Shown piece after piece: positions 24,421 through 31,262 of a stretch of DNA of 64,000 bases (position 1 is the first letter of the stretch; every line of letters begins with the position of its first letter). Origin of the DNA: Magnetospirillum sulfuroxidans (GTDB lineage Bacteria > Pseudomonadota > Alphaproteobacteria > Rhodospirillales > Magnetospirillaceae); the NCBI RefSeq assembly GCF_018224925.1, contig NZ_JAGTUF010000003.1, forward strand, positions 186,001 to 250,000, in the 5' to 3' direction. A program made the position numbers and the translations under genes. Under the pieces are notes generated by a model, which was not told where the DNA came from, ran no database searches, and worked only from the letters and a program-made list of their open reading frames with translations.

Positions 24421-27365
24421 CGCTGATCGTTTCCATCACCTATTCGCTGTTGGTCGGAGGCTTGACCTTCGCCGGCCTGAAAAGCGAGGAATTGGCCGAT
24501 GAACGCTATGCCCAGGCAACGCTGAACGGCCAGGAAATCTTTTGGCGCAAGCTGGTGGAAAACACCGTGCAGCGCCTGGAAACCGATGCTCGGGCCATTG
24601 CCGCCGATCAAGGGATCGTGACGGCGGTGGACCGGCATGATCCGGCCCAGACATTGGTCCATGTCGGCCCGCAGGCCGAGGCCATGAAGGCGCGCGGGAC
24701 CATCAGTCGCCTGGAAGTGTTGGACCGCGACGGCGAGCTTTTGTACAGCTCACGCGGGTCGTTGCTGGATCCGCCGATTTTGGATGCCGGCACCATTCGG
24801 GCGATCGTCGATGGCAAGCGGCCGGTGCGGGGGGTGTTGCAAGATGCCTCGCGCACCTTTACCGCCACCTTGGCCTTTCCGCTCCAGGGCAAAGACGACG
24901 TGGTCGGGATCGCCGTGCTGGCCGCCGACATGCAGCCGCCCTTATCCGAGTTCAAGGCCTCGACCGGCTCCGATATTTTCCTGGTCGATCGCAACGGCCA
25001 ACTGGCTCAGGGCACCAGCGAGGGCCTGTGGTCGGTGTTCAACGGCAAGATCACCGTGCGCAAAAGCCGCTTGCTGACCTGGCAGGACGGCGAGAAGTTC
25101 TATTCCGTCGTCGTGCTGCCGGTGCAAGATGGTTTCAACCGGGTCATCGGCGCCTTGGTCACCGCCCGCGACGTTTCGGCAACCCAGGCGCGCCAACGCT
25201 TGATCCGGCTGGTCTCCATCGGCGCGGTGGTCGGCTTCCTGGCGCTGGTCCTGGGCATTTTCTATGTCTATCTGCGCCGTTCGTTCCATCCGCTGGACGA
25301 AGCCATCGCCGTGTTGAATGCCTTGTCACGCGGCGATACCTCGGTGACGCTGGAAGTGCGTAACGACAAGGACGAAATCGGCCGCATCGCCGGGACCGTC
25401 GGCGTGTTCCGCGAAAACACCGTCAAGCTGGACCTGTTGCAGCAGCGGCGTGAGCGTCAGCGCCGCCGTCAGGAATTGTTCATCCGTCTGCAAATGCTGA
25501 AATTGTCGGAAATGCTGGAGGAAGAGGCCCGTGCCGCCATCCTCGCCGACATGAAGCAGATTGAGGCGATGGCCGAAAGAAAGCCGGGCGAAGACGAAGC
25601 CGCCGATAGCGGCAAGGGCGAATTGGAAGTGTTGGGCGTGGCCTTTCAGACCATGTCGGACCGCATCCGCGAACAGCATCTGTCTTTGGAAAAACTGATC
25701 GCCGAACGCACCCGCGAGGCGGAAGTCCTGCGGGAGGCTTTGCGCACCCGCGACCAGTTGAACGCGCTGCGTCAGGAATTGGATTTCGCCCGCGAACTGC
25801 AATTGTCGTCGCTGCCGCAGGTGTTTCCGCCCTTCCCCGAGCGCGACGAGTTCCAAATTCACGCCGCCATGGTTCCGGCCAAGGAAGTCGGGGGCGATTT
25901 CTACGACTTCTTCCTGCTCGATCATCATCACCTGGGCATCGTCATCGGTGACGCCTCGGGCAAGGGGGTGCCGGCGGCCATGTTCATCGCCATTGCCCGC
26001 TCGCTGATCAAGGCGGTGGCGCCGTTGTCACGTTCGCCCGGTGAATGCCTGGCCTTCGTCAACACCATGTTGTCGGCCGATAACCCGCAGACCTTGTTCG
26101 CCACCTGTTTTTATGCGGTCGTCGATACCCGCTCGGGCGAGGTGGCCTTTTGCAACGCCGGCCACCCGCCACCGTTGATCCTGCGCCAAGGCCGTGATGT
26201 CGAGGCGATTCGCGATGTTTCCGGCGTCGCTTTGGGGGTGCTGGAAGATCTGGAATACGATACCGGCATGTTCGTCATCGCGCCGGGCGACACCATTTTG
26301 CTGTACACCGATGGCGTCACCGAAGCCCAAGATGTCGGCGAGGTTCTTTACGATGAACCGCGTCTGATCCGAACCCTGGGCGGCTTGGGGACGATTCATC
26401 CGCAACAGATCATCGACACCGTTCAGCATTCGGTCGAGGCCTTTGTCGGCGACGCCCCGCAATTCGATGACATCACCATGCTGTCATTGCGCTTTGACCG
26501 CATCAGCGCCAGCGATTCCGCCGCGGAATCGCCACAGCGCCGGCTCATGTTGACAGGGTTCCAAGGCAGCGGCGGTGAGCCCGAATCCGCCTCCGCCCCT
26601 CGCGTCGAGCCCCCCGCACAGCAAAATACGCCGCCAGCACCGCCCGCCGCGCCGCCGCTGTCCGTTACCGCCGTCAAGACGGTGAAGCCGGTTGCGGCCA
26701 AGGCATCGGGGGCGGTTCGGTTGGTCAATCGACCGAAGGTGGTGGTGCGGCCGGCCCCGCCGGTCCAAGCGCCGGAACCGGAAGCAATTTCAGCCAAGCC
26801 GCCGATCGCGGCGGTGACCTCGGTGCAAATGGCCCGGCCCTTGGCGGCCAAGGTGGTGAGCACGCCACGGGTGGTCAAGCGTCCCAAGGTGGTGTTCCAG
26901 CCCAAGCCGGCCCCGGCAATCGCGCCAGCGGCGCCGCATACCCATCTGGAACTGACCATCGCCAATGATCTGGACGAATTAGCCCGTCTGGCCGGATTGG
27001 TTGAAGACTTTGTCGAACGTCTCGGTCTATCCGAGCGGGTGGCCTTTAATCTGAACCTTTGCCTGGACGAATTGATTACGAATATCGTCTCGTATGGCTA
27101 TGACGATAGTCATCACCATGACATCCATGTGCGTTTCTCGCTGGACAACGGGCGGCTGATAACCGAAATCATCGACGACGGCAAAGAATACAACCCCTTC
27201 TCCGAAGCCCCAGAGCCCGATCTTGGTCTGAACGTGGACGACCGCCCGATCGGTGGTCTCGGTGTGTTTTTGGTGAAGGAATTCATGGACCGCACCGATT
27301 ATCGTCGGGACGGCAGCAAAAATATCGTGACGCTGGAGAAAAACGTCACCGAGCAGGAGAGTTAA
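24399..27365 (+). CDS. Cache-HAMP-SpoIIE phosphatase-HATPase fusion (partner-switch hub)
   Basis: 988-residue membrane signalling protein. Membrane helices at about 7-27 and 268-291 flank a double-Cache-like periplasmic sensor; HAMP at about 292-345; a coiled coil (LQQRRERQRRRQELF and on). The PP2C/SpoIIE phosphatase spans about 485-690, with metal-site residues in EVGGDFYDFF, IGDASGKGVPAAM and FDDITML. A proline-rich linker (about 700-845) holds two related segments ending RPKVV. The C-terminal RsbW-type kinase (about 848-985) has LCLDELITNIVSYGY, IDDGKEYNPF and GGLGVFLVKEF. So phosphatase and anti-sigma-like kinase for one STAS protein are in one chain. The STAS gene follows 4 bases after the stop. 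AAGGGGGAAG precedes ATG 24399. Confidence 0.95.
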   Translation: MLLRTRVTLIVSITYSLLVGGLTFAGLKSEELADERYAQATLNGQEIFWRKLVENTVQRLETDARAIAADQGIVTAVDRHDPAQTLVHVGPQAEAMKARGTISRLEVLDRDGELLYSSRGSLLDPPILDAGTIRAIVDGKRPVRGVLQDASRTFTATLAFPLQGKDDVVGIAVLAADMQPPLSEFKASTGSDIFLVDRNGQLAQGTSEGLWSVFNGKITVRKSRLLTWQDGEKFYSVVVLPVQDGFNRVIGALVTARDVSATQARQRLIRLVSIGAVVGFLALVLGIFYVYLRRSFHPLDEAIAVLNALSRGDTSVTLEVRNDKDEIGRIAGTVGVFRENTVKLDLLQQRRERQRRRQELFIRLQMLKLSEMLEEEARAAILADMKQIEAMAERKPGEDEAADSGKGELEVLGVAFQTMSDRIREQHLSLEKLIAERTREAEVLREALRTRDQLNALRQELDFARELQLSSLPQVFPPFPERDEFQIHAAMVPAKEVGGDFYDFFLLDHHHLGIVIGDASGKGVPAAMFIAIARSLIKAVAPLSRSPGECLAFVNTMLSADNPQTLFATCFYAVVDTRSGEVAFCNAGHPPPLILRQGRDVEAIRDVSGVALGVLEDLEYDTGMFVIAPGDTILLYTDGVTEAQDVGEVLYDEPRLIRTLGGLGTIHPQQIIDTVQHSVEAFVGDAPQFDDITMLSLRFDRISASDSAAESPQRRLMLTGFQGSGGEPESASAPRVEPPAQQNTPPAPPAAPPLSVTAVKTVKPVAAKASGAVRLVNRPKVVVRPAPPVQAPEPEAISAKPPIAAVTSVQMARPLAAKVVSTPRVVKRPKVVFQPKPAPAIAPAAPHTHLELTIANDLDELARLAGLVEDFVERLGLSERVAFNLNLCLDELITNIVSYGYDDSHHHDIHVRFSLDNGRLITEIIDDGKEYNPFSEAPEPDLGLNVDDRPIGGLGVFLVKEFMDRTDYRRDGSKNIVTLEKNVTEQES

Positions 27366-27369
27366 GGAT

Positions 27370-27696
27370 ATGGAGATTCGGGAAGAACAAGCCGAGGACG
27401 TCGTGGTTTTGGTTCCTGTTGCTCGCGTCGACAGCGCCACCGCCAAGGCTTTCGAAGGGCGGGTTCTGGCGGCCGTCAATACCGGCGCGGCCAAGATCAT
27501 CATCGACTTCGCCGAGCTCGATTATATTTCCAGCGCTGGTTTGCGCGTGGTGTTGGTGGGGGCGAAAATGACGCGGGCGCCGCGCAAATTCTCGTTGTGT
27601 GGGATGAAGCCGCATATCCGTGAAATCTTCGACGTATCCGGTTTTGCCCGCATCTTGACCATCTTGCCCGACCGCGCTGCCGCCTTGTCGGCATAG
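27370..27696 (+). CDS. STAS-domain anti-sigma factor antagonist (RsbV-like)
   Basis: 108-residue cytoplasmic partner-switch protein. The core strand-helix motif IIIDFAELDYISSAGLRVVL includes the phosphorylatable serine (Ser54 or Ser55) of RsbV/SpoIIAA proteins. Phosphorylated by an RsbW-like kinase and dephosphorylated by a PP2C phosphatase, such proteins bind or release a target. Both activities are present in the upstream protein, which ends 4 bases before this gene (AAGGA is its ribosome binding site). No sigma factor is encoded in the operon, so the downstream target is unknown and may not be a sigma factor. This is the last gene of the operon. Confidence 0.95.
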   Translation: MEIREEQAEDVVVLVPVARVDSATAKAFEGRVLAAVNTGAAKIIIDFAELDYISSAGLRVVLVGAKMTRAPRKFSLCGMKPHIREIFDVSGFARILTILPDRAAALSA

Positions 27697-27712
27697 GGTG
27701 GGGGGGCTTGGG

Positions 27713-27741
27713 TGGCACCAACAGGCGTCCTCTGATATACT
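27713..27741 (+). promoter_or_regulatory. Extended -10 promoter for the phasin-like gene
   Basis: TGATATACT (27733-27741) is an extended -10 element close to consensus, 54 bases upstream of the ATG. The -35 position (27713-27718, TGGCAC) is weak, as is common when an extended -10 is present. Confidence 0.45.
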
Positions 27742-27795
27742 CAAGCCTTGTTCGACCGGTTTTGTTCAAGCCGGAACCTGCATCGGGAGGATGCC

Positions 27796-28029
27796 ATGGC
27801 TGATCCATTCAAAGGATTCTCTGAGTTTCAGACCGCTTGGCTGAAAGCATGGATGAATTCCGCCCAAAGCATGGCGGCGATGTTCCAGCATATGGTGGAG
27901 ACGCAGCAGAAGTTTTTGGGGCAGGCGGCGAAATATCATCGCGATCATGTGGAAATCGCCACCGGTGCGGCTTTGACCGACAAATACGGCAAGCGGGCGC
28001 ACGATATCGACCCGGAACGGGACGTCTGA
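27796..28029 (+). CDS. Small helical protein, phasin-like
   Basis: 77 residues from ATG 27796, chosen because GGGAGG lies 5 bases upstream; an in-frame extension to 27748 has no ribosome binding site. The sequence is a single amphipathic helix region (FQTAWLKAWMNSAQSMAAMF, then HMVETQQKFLGQAAKYHRDH) with the Trp/Met/Gln-rich pattern seen in short phasins and granule-associated proteins, then a short acidic tail. Phasins coat polyhydroxyalkanoate granules, but no pha gene is near, so this is a resemblance rather than an assignment. It is 4 bases upstream of the chemoreceptor-like gene and probably co-expressed with it. Confidence 0.65.
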   Translation: MADPFKGFSEFQTAWLKAWMNSAQSMAAMFQHMVETQQKFLGQAAKYHRDHVEIATGAALTDKYGKRAHDIDPERDV

Positions 28030-28033
28030 TCGT

Positions 28034-28915
28034 ATGGATGATGTGACGTGTGATGAAAGCATCCGCGAGGCGGCCAAGGATGCGGCGACAGAGTTGCGTG
28101 AAGTCGCGGAATTGATTGGCAACAGCAGTGCCGGTCTGACCGCCCAGTTTTTCGATCTGGCCCGCACCACCCAAAGTCAGACGGCTTGCCTGCGCGAGGT
28201 TCTTGATATTGCCGGGGCCGCCGCTTCATCGCCTGAATCGGGGGATTTTTCCGCAGTCATCGGCCATTTGGGCGGGACACTGAGCGAATTCGTGCAAGAA
28301 GTGCTGCACCTGTCCAAGCAGGCGGTCAGGATGGTGCGTTCCATCGATCTGGTCATCGAGGATTTATCGCGACTGCGTCATTCGGTGGATGGCATCGACC
28401 GCATCACGGCAAAGACAAATCTGTTGGCTCTTAACGCCCGGATCGAAGCGGAACGGGCCGGCGATGCCGGGCGTTCCTTTGGCGTCGTTGCCGGCGAGGT
28501 CCGCGATCTCTCGCGGGCGACCTCGGATTTGGCGGCCGGCATCAAGCAGGAAATCGCCGCCATCACCGATGCGCTGAAAAATGGTCATGCCGCCCTGGCC
28601 GAAGTCGCCTCCATGGACATGACCCGGCAGGTGGAAGCCAAGGACGAAGTCGAACAGACCTTGGTGCTGCTCAAAGAGCGCAATCGACGGCTGACCGGCG
28701 CGGCCCATGCCAGTATGGAAAATGCCGAGGCGATCGAGGCGGCGGTCTCGGGCATCGTCACCGACATGCAGTTCGAAGATCGCACCCATCAACGAATAGA
28801 GCGGGTCGCGGCGGCCTTGGATGATCTGGCCAAGACGGGAACGCTGACTTTGTCGACCGCGACTCGCAATGTGACGATTTCCGCCCAGGATGAAGACGAC
28901 GTCACTTTGTTCTGA
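28034..28915 (+). CDS. Soluble methyl-accepting-type signalling protein, short form
   Basis: 293 residues without membrane segments. The centre (about residues 90-185) is a shortened chemoreceptor signalling coil whose tip reads [21 protein letters not shown], so it keeps the CheA/CheW-contact sequence but with a shortened coil on both sides. A helical C-terminal region includes VTDMQFEDRTHQRIERVAAA, a motif seen in several cytoplasmic chemotaxis-like proteins and CheZ-like helices. There is no HAMP and no obvious ligand domain. It starts 4 bases after the phasin-like gene. It could report an internal state such as granule or redox status to the chemotaxis array, or act outside chemotaxis; this is inference. 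Confidence 0.88.
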   Translation: MDDVTCDESIREAAKDAATELREVAELIGNSSAGLTAQFFDLARTTQSQTACLREVLDIAGAAASSPESGDFSAVIGHLGGTLSEFVQEVLHLSKQAVRMVRSIDLVIEDLSRLRHSVDGIDRITAKTNLLALNARIEAERAGDAGRSFGVVAGEVRDLSRATSDLAAGIKQEIAAITDALKNGHAALAEVASMDMTRQVEAKDEVEQTLVLLKERNRRLTGAAHASMENAEAIEAAVSGIVTDMQFEDRTHQRIERVAAALDDLAKTGTLTLSTATRNVTISAQDEDDVTLF

Positions 28916-28929
28916 GCTTTAACCCAGAC

Positions 28930-28960
28930 AAAAAGGCCAGGTTTGACGCCCGGCCTTTTT
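28930..28960. terminator. Bidirectional terminator
   Basis: AAAAAGGCC (28930-28938) pairs with GGCCTTTTT (28952-28960). A T-run follows the stem on each strand. It ends the chemoreceptor-like gene and could also stop minus-strand transcription from the small gene at 29104-29208. Confidence 0.85.
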
Positions 28961-28980
28961 GGCGGCCACGGCCCCGCCTC

Positions 28981-29007
28981 AGCGTGCGTTCAAATGAAAC
29001 GCACGCT
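28981..29007. repeat. Inverted repeat in the intergenic region
   Basis: A 10-bp stem AGCGTGCGTT (28981-28990) / AACGCACGCT (28998-29007) with a CAAATGA loop. There is no T-tract. It could be a processing or regulatory hairpin. The next 95 bases hold no gene that I can support. Confidence 0.6.
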
Positions 29008-29103
29008 TTATACCGCCCGGCGCATGAACTGATCCGCTGGATCACCTCATGCCGCGCGGGCATCGCAGGCCTTATTTTGTCTGGTAGAACCTGATCCAGC
29101 GCG

Positions 29104-29208
29104 TCAGCGCTTCATGCGGGTCAGCACGAAGTACAGCAGACCACCGGTAACGACCAGAATGCTGACCAGAAAGCCCAAGGCGATGATGGCTTCAGTGTCC
29201 AAGACCAT
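29104..29208 (-). CDS. 34-residue single-span membrane peptide
   Basis: A small gene read directly from the sequence. ATG at 29208 is preceded by AAGGGGGAAT, one of the best ribosome binding sites in the window. The frame gives 34 residues and a TGA stop. The peptide starts MVLDTEAIIALGFLVSILVV, continues hydrophobic through GGLLYFVLT and ends RMKR. That makes one membrane helix with a positively charged cytoplasmic tail and an acidic N-terminus (N-out). The size and layout resemble small subunits that stabilise membrane complexes (KdpF, CcoQ, CydX types), but it does not match any that I know. It is isolated on the minus strand between two plus-strand units. Confidence 0.65.
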   Translation of the reverse strand: MVLDTEAIIALGFLVSILVVTGGLLYFVLTRMKR

Positions 29209-29537
29209 GACAAATTCCCCCTTGCACGTTGCACTGTCCGGGCAACCTAGCACCATTAGCCGTGACCTGCTTTGACATGGATCAGAGATGGGCAGGGATA
29301 AGCGTGCCGGTGTACGGATCCGAAAGGTATGTGCTTTAGGTATTGGCTAAGGTCTTCTATATTTTTTAATTCAGCTTGGGAAAATCCGTGGCGGGCGCTC
29401 GGATCGCTGATTTTGTTTACACCCTGTTTATATGCTGCCTTGGTTGATAGGCACAATGCGTCACAATTTGTGTGTGGTTACTCTTTGGAGCGTTGTTTAT
29501 CATACTAAAGAGGCAATTTAGGGAATTGGTTAGGTCC
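29209..29537. other. AT-rich intergenic region before the secretion locus
   Basis: About 330 bases, richer in A and T than the surroundings from about 29320. It probably contains the promoter of the secretion operon, but no pair of boxes stands out. A minus-strand frame at 29256-29456 (66 codons) has no ribosome binding site and no recognisable product. The first part is the leader of the small minus-strand gene. Confidence 0.5.
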
Positions 29538-31262
29538 ATGCGCATGGATGCTCAGCAAGGTGGTTTGGCGCCGGTACCTTACAGTGGCTTGCGCCGCGGT
29601 GGGTTCTATGTCGGCTTGGCCTCGGTCTTCCTGAATATCTTGGCCTTGGCCCTGCCTTTGGCATTGCTGCAAATCTATGACCGCATCATTCCCAATTCGT
29701 CGCTGGGGACGTTGCTGTTGTTGCTGGGGGGCGTGATTGCCGCCGTGGTGCTGGAAGGATTGTTGCGGGTGGCGCGGGCCGAGATCGTCGGCTGGATTGG
29801 GGTTCAGTTCGAACATGCCGCCAGCTGCCAGGCTTTTGCCCATGTATTTTCCGCTCCCGCCGACGAACTGGAAAAGGTGGGGCCGGGTGAATTGATCGAA
29901 CGGCTGGCCGGTTTGCCCACCGTGCGTGAGGTTTTCTCGGAAAACTGGACCCTGGTGGTCTGTGATTTGCCCTTCGTGCTGCTGTTCTTGGGCGCCATCG
30001 GTTATCTGGCCGGGTGGCTGGTGCTGGCGCCGGCTTTGGTGTTGCTTGCCTTTGCCGCTTTTGTCCTGCTGGGCAGCAAGTCCTCGGAAAAGGCGATCAC
30101 CGATTTCAACACGGTGCGGGATCGCCGGCAAAATTTCAGCATCGAGGTCATTCACGGCGTCCATTCGGTCAAGTCCATGGCCATGGAAGCGCAAATGATC
30201 CAGCGCTATGCCCGCTTGCAGGAAGCCGTTGCCCGCAATTCCCATCGTGTCGTTCAGGTCAACACCAATTCCCTGGGCGTGGCCGGCGTGTTCTCGCAAT
30301 TGCTGACCTTGTCGGTGGTGATCTTCGGCAGCCTGATGGTGGTTGACAACGTCCTGACCGTCGGCGGCTTGTCGGCTTGCACCTTGCTGGCGGGGCGGGC
30401 CTTGCAGCCGGTGCAAAAGGCGGTGGGGCTATGGACCCGCTGGCAGACCGCCAAGCTGATGCGGGCGCGCTTTGAAACCATCTTCCAATTGCCGGTCGAA
30501 CCCCAGGCCGAGACGCCGGTGGTGCGGCCGATCAAGGGGCAAATAGATCTGCGCGGCGTGGTTTTCCGTCATGCCGAGGATGCCGAACCGCTGTTCAAGG
30601 GCATTGATCTGCATGTCCGCCCGGGGGAACGCATCGCCATCGGCGGGGATAACGGCTGCGGTAAATCGACGCTGCTGCGCATGTTGCATGGCTCCATCGC
30701 CCCGTCCGAGGGACAGGTGTTGCTGGATGGCACTCCCTTGCAGGAACACGAACGCGACCATCTCTTGCGCTCGGACGGCATCGCCTTCATTCCGCAACGC
30801 GGCGAATTGCTGCGTGGGACGATTTTGGAAAACCTGACCATGTTCCGCGCTGACCGGCGCAAGGAAGCCCTGCGCTTGGCCGGGGTGATGGGGCTGGATG
30901 AGGTGGTTTACCGTCTGGCTCAGGGCTATCACACCCGCGTTGGCGACGGTTCCAGCGATATTTTGCCGCGCGGCGTGGTCCAGCGTATCGCTGTCATTCG
31001 CGCCCTGGTCAGTCGTCCGCGGGTGCTGTTGTTCGACGAAGCCAATGCCGCCATGGACGGCCCCGGCGATGAACGGTTACGCCAGTATTTTGAATCCATG
31101 TCCCGCGACACCACTTTGATCATGGTGACGTTGCGCCCCAGCATGCAGCGTCTGGCCGACAAGGTCTTCCGCATCGAGGGGGGCACTTTGGTCAAGGCGG
31201 CGCCGCCACAGGCGCCGGCGGTCAGTAACGATACCGGCGTTGATGGAAAGGTGACCGCATGA
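29538..31262 (+). CDS. Type I secretion ABC exporter, first of two
   Basis: Inner-membrane exporter of about 574 residues (PrtD/HlyB type without a peptidase-like N-domain). About six membrane helices (residues about 20-290) are followed by an ATPase. Walker A is GGDNGCGKST (about residue 370), Walker B is RVLLFDEANAAMD. The signature motif is degenerate: the usual LSGGQ is replaced by LPRGV before VQRIAVIRAL. The expected H-loop His is absent: MVTLRPSM stands where a switch His would be. This suggests a weak ATPase, perhaps one half of a heterodimer with the next protein. Start ATG 29538 is preferred over an upstream frame to 29472. The stop overlaps the next start (ATGA). Confidence 0.9.
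   Translation: MRMDAQQGGLAPVPYSGLRRGGFYVGLASVFLNILALALPLALLQIYDRIIPNSSLGTLLLLLGGVIAAVVLEGLLRVARAEIVGWIGVQFEHAASCQAFAHVFSAPADELEKVGPGELIERLAGLPTVREVFSENWTLVVCDLPFVLLFLGAIGYLAGWLVLAPALVLLAFAAFVLLGSKSSEKAITDFNTVRDRRQNFSIEVIHGVHSVKSMAMEAQMIQRYARLQEAVARNSHRVVQVNTNSLGVAGVFSQLLTLSVVIFGSLMVVDNVLTVGGLSACTLLAGRALQPVQKAVGLWTRWQTAKLMRARFETIFQLPVEPQAETPVVRPIKGQIDLRGVVFRHAEDAEPLFKGIDLHVRPGERIAIGGDNGCGKSTLLRMLHGSIAPSEGQVLLDGTPLQEHERDHLLRSDGIAFIPQRGELLRGTILENLTMFRADRRKEALRLAGVMGLDEVVYRLAQGYHTRVGDGSSDILPRGVVQRIAVIRALVSRPRVLLFDEANAAMDGPGDERLRQYFESMSRDTTLIMVTLRPSMQRLADKVFRIEGGTLVKAAPPQAPAVSNDTGVDGKVTA

Noticed and set aside
29256-29456. 66-codon minus-strand frame before the secretion operon
   Set aside because: No ribosome binding site, no recognisable motif, and it lies in the likely promoter region. 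It could be real but cannot be supported.
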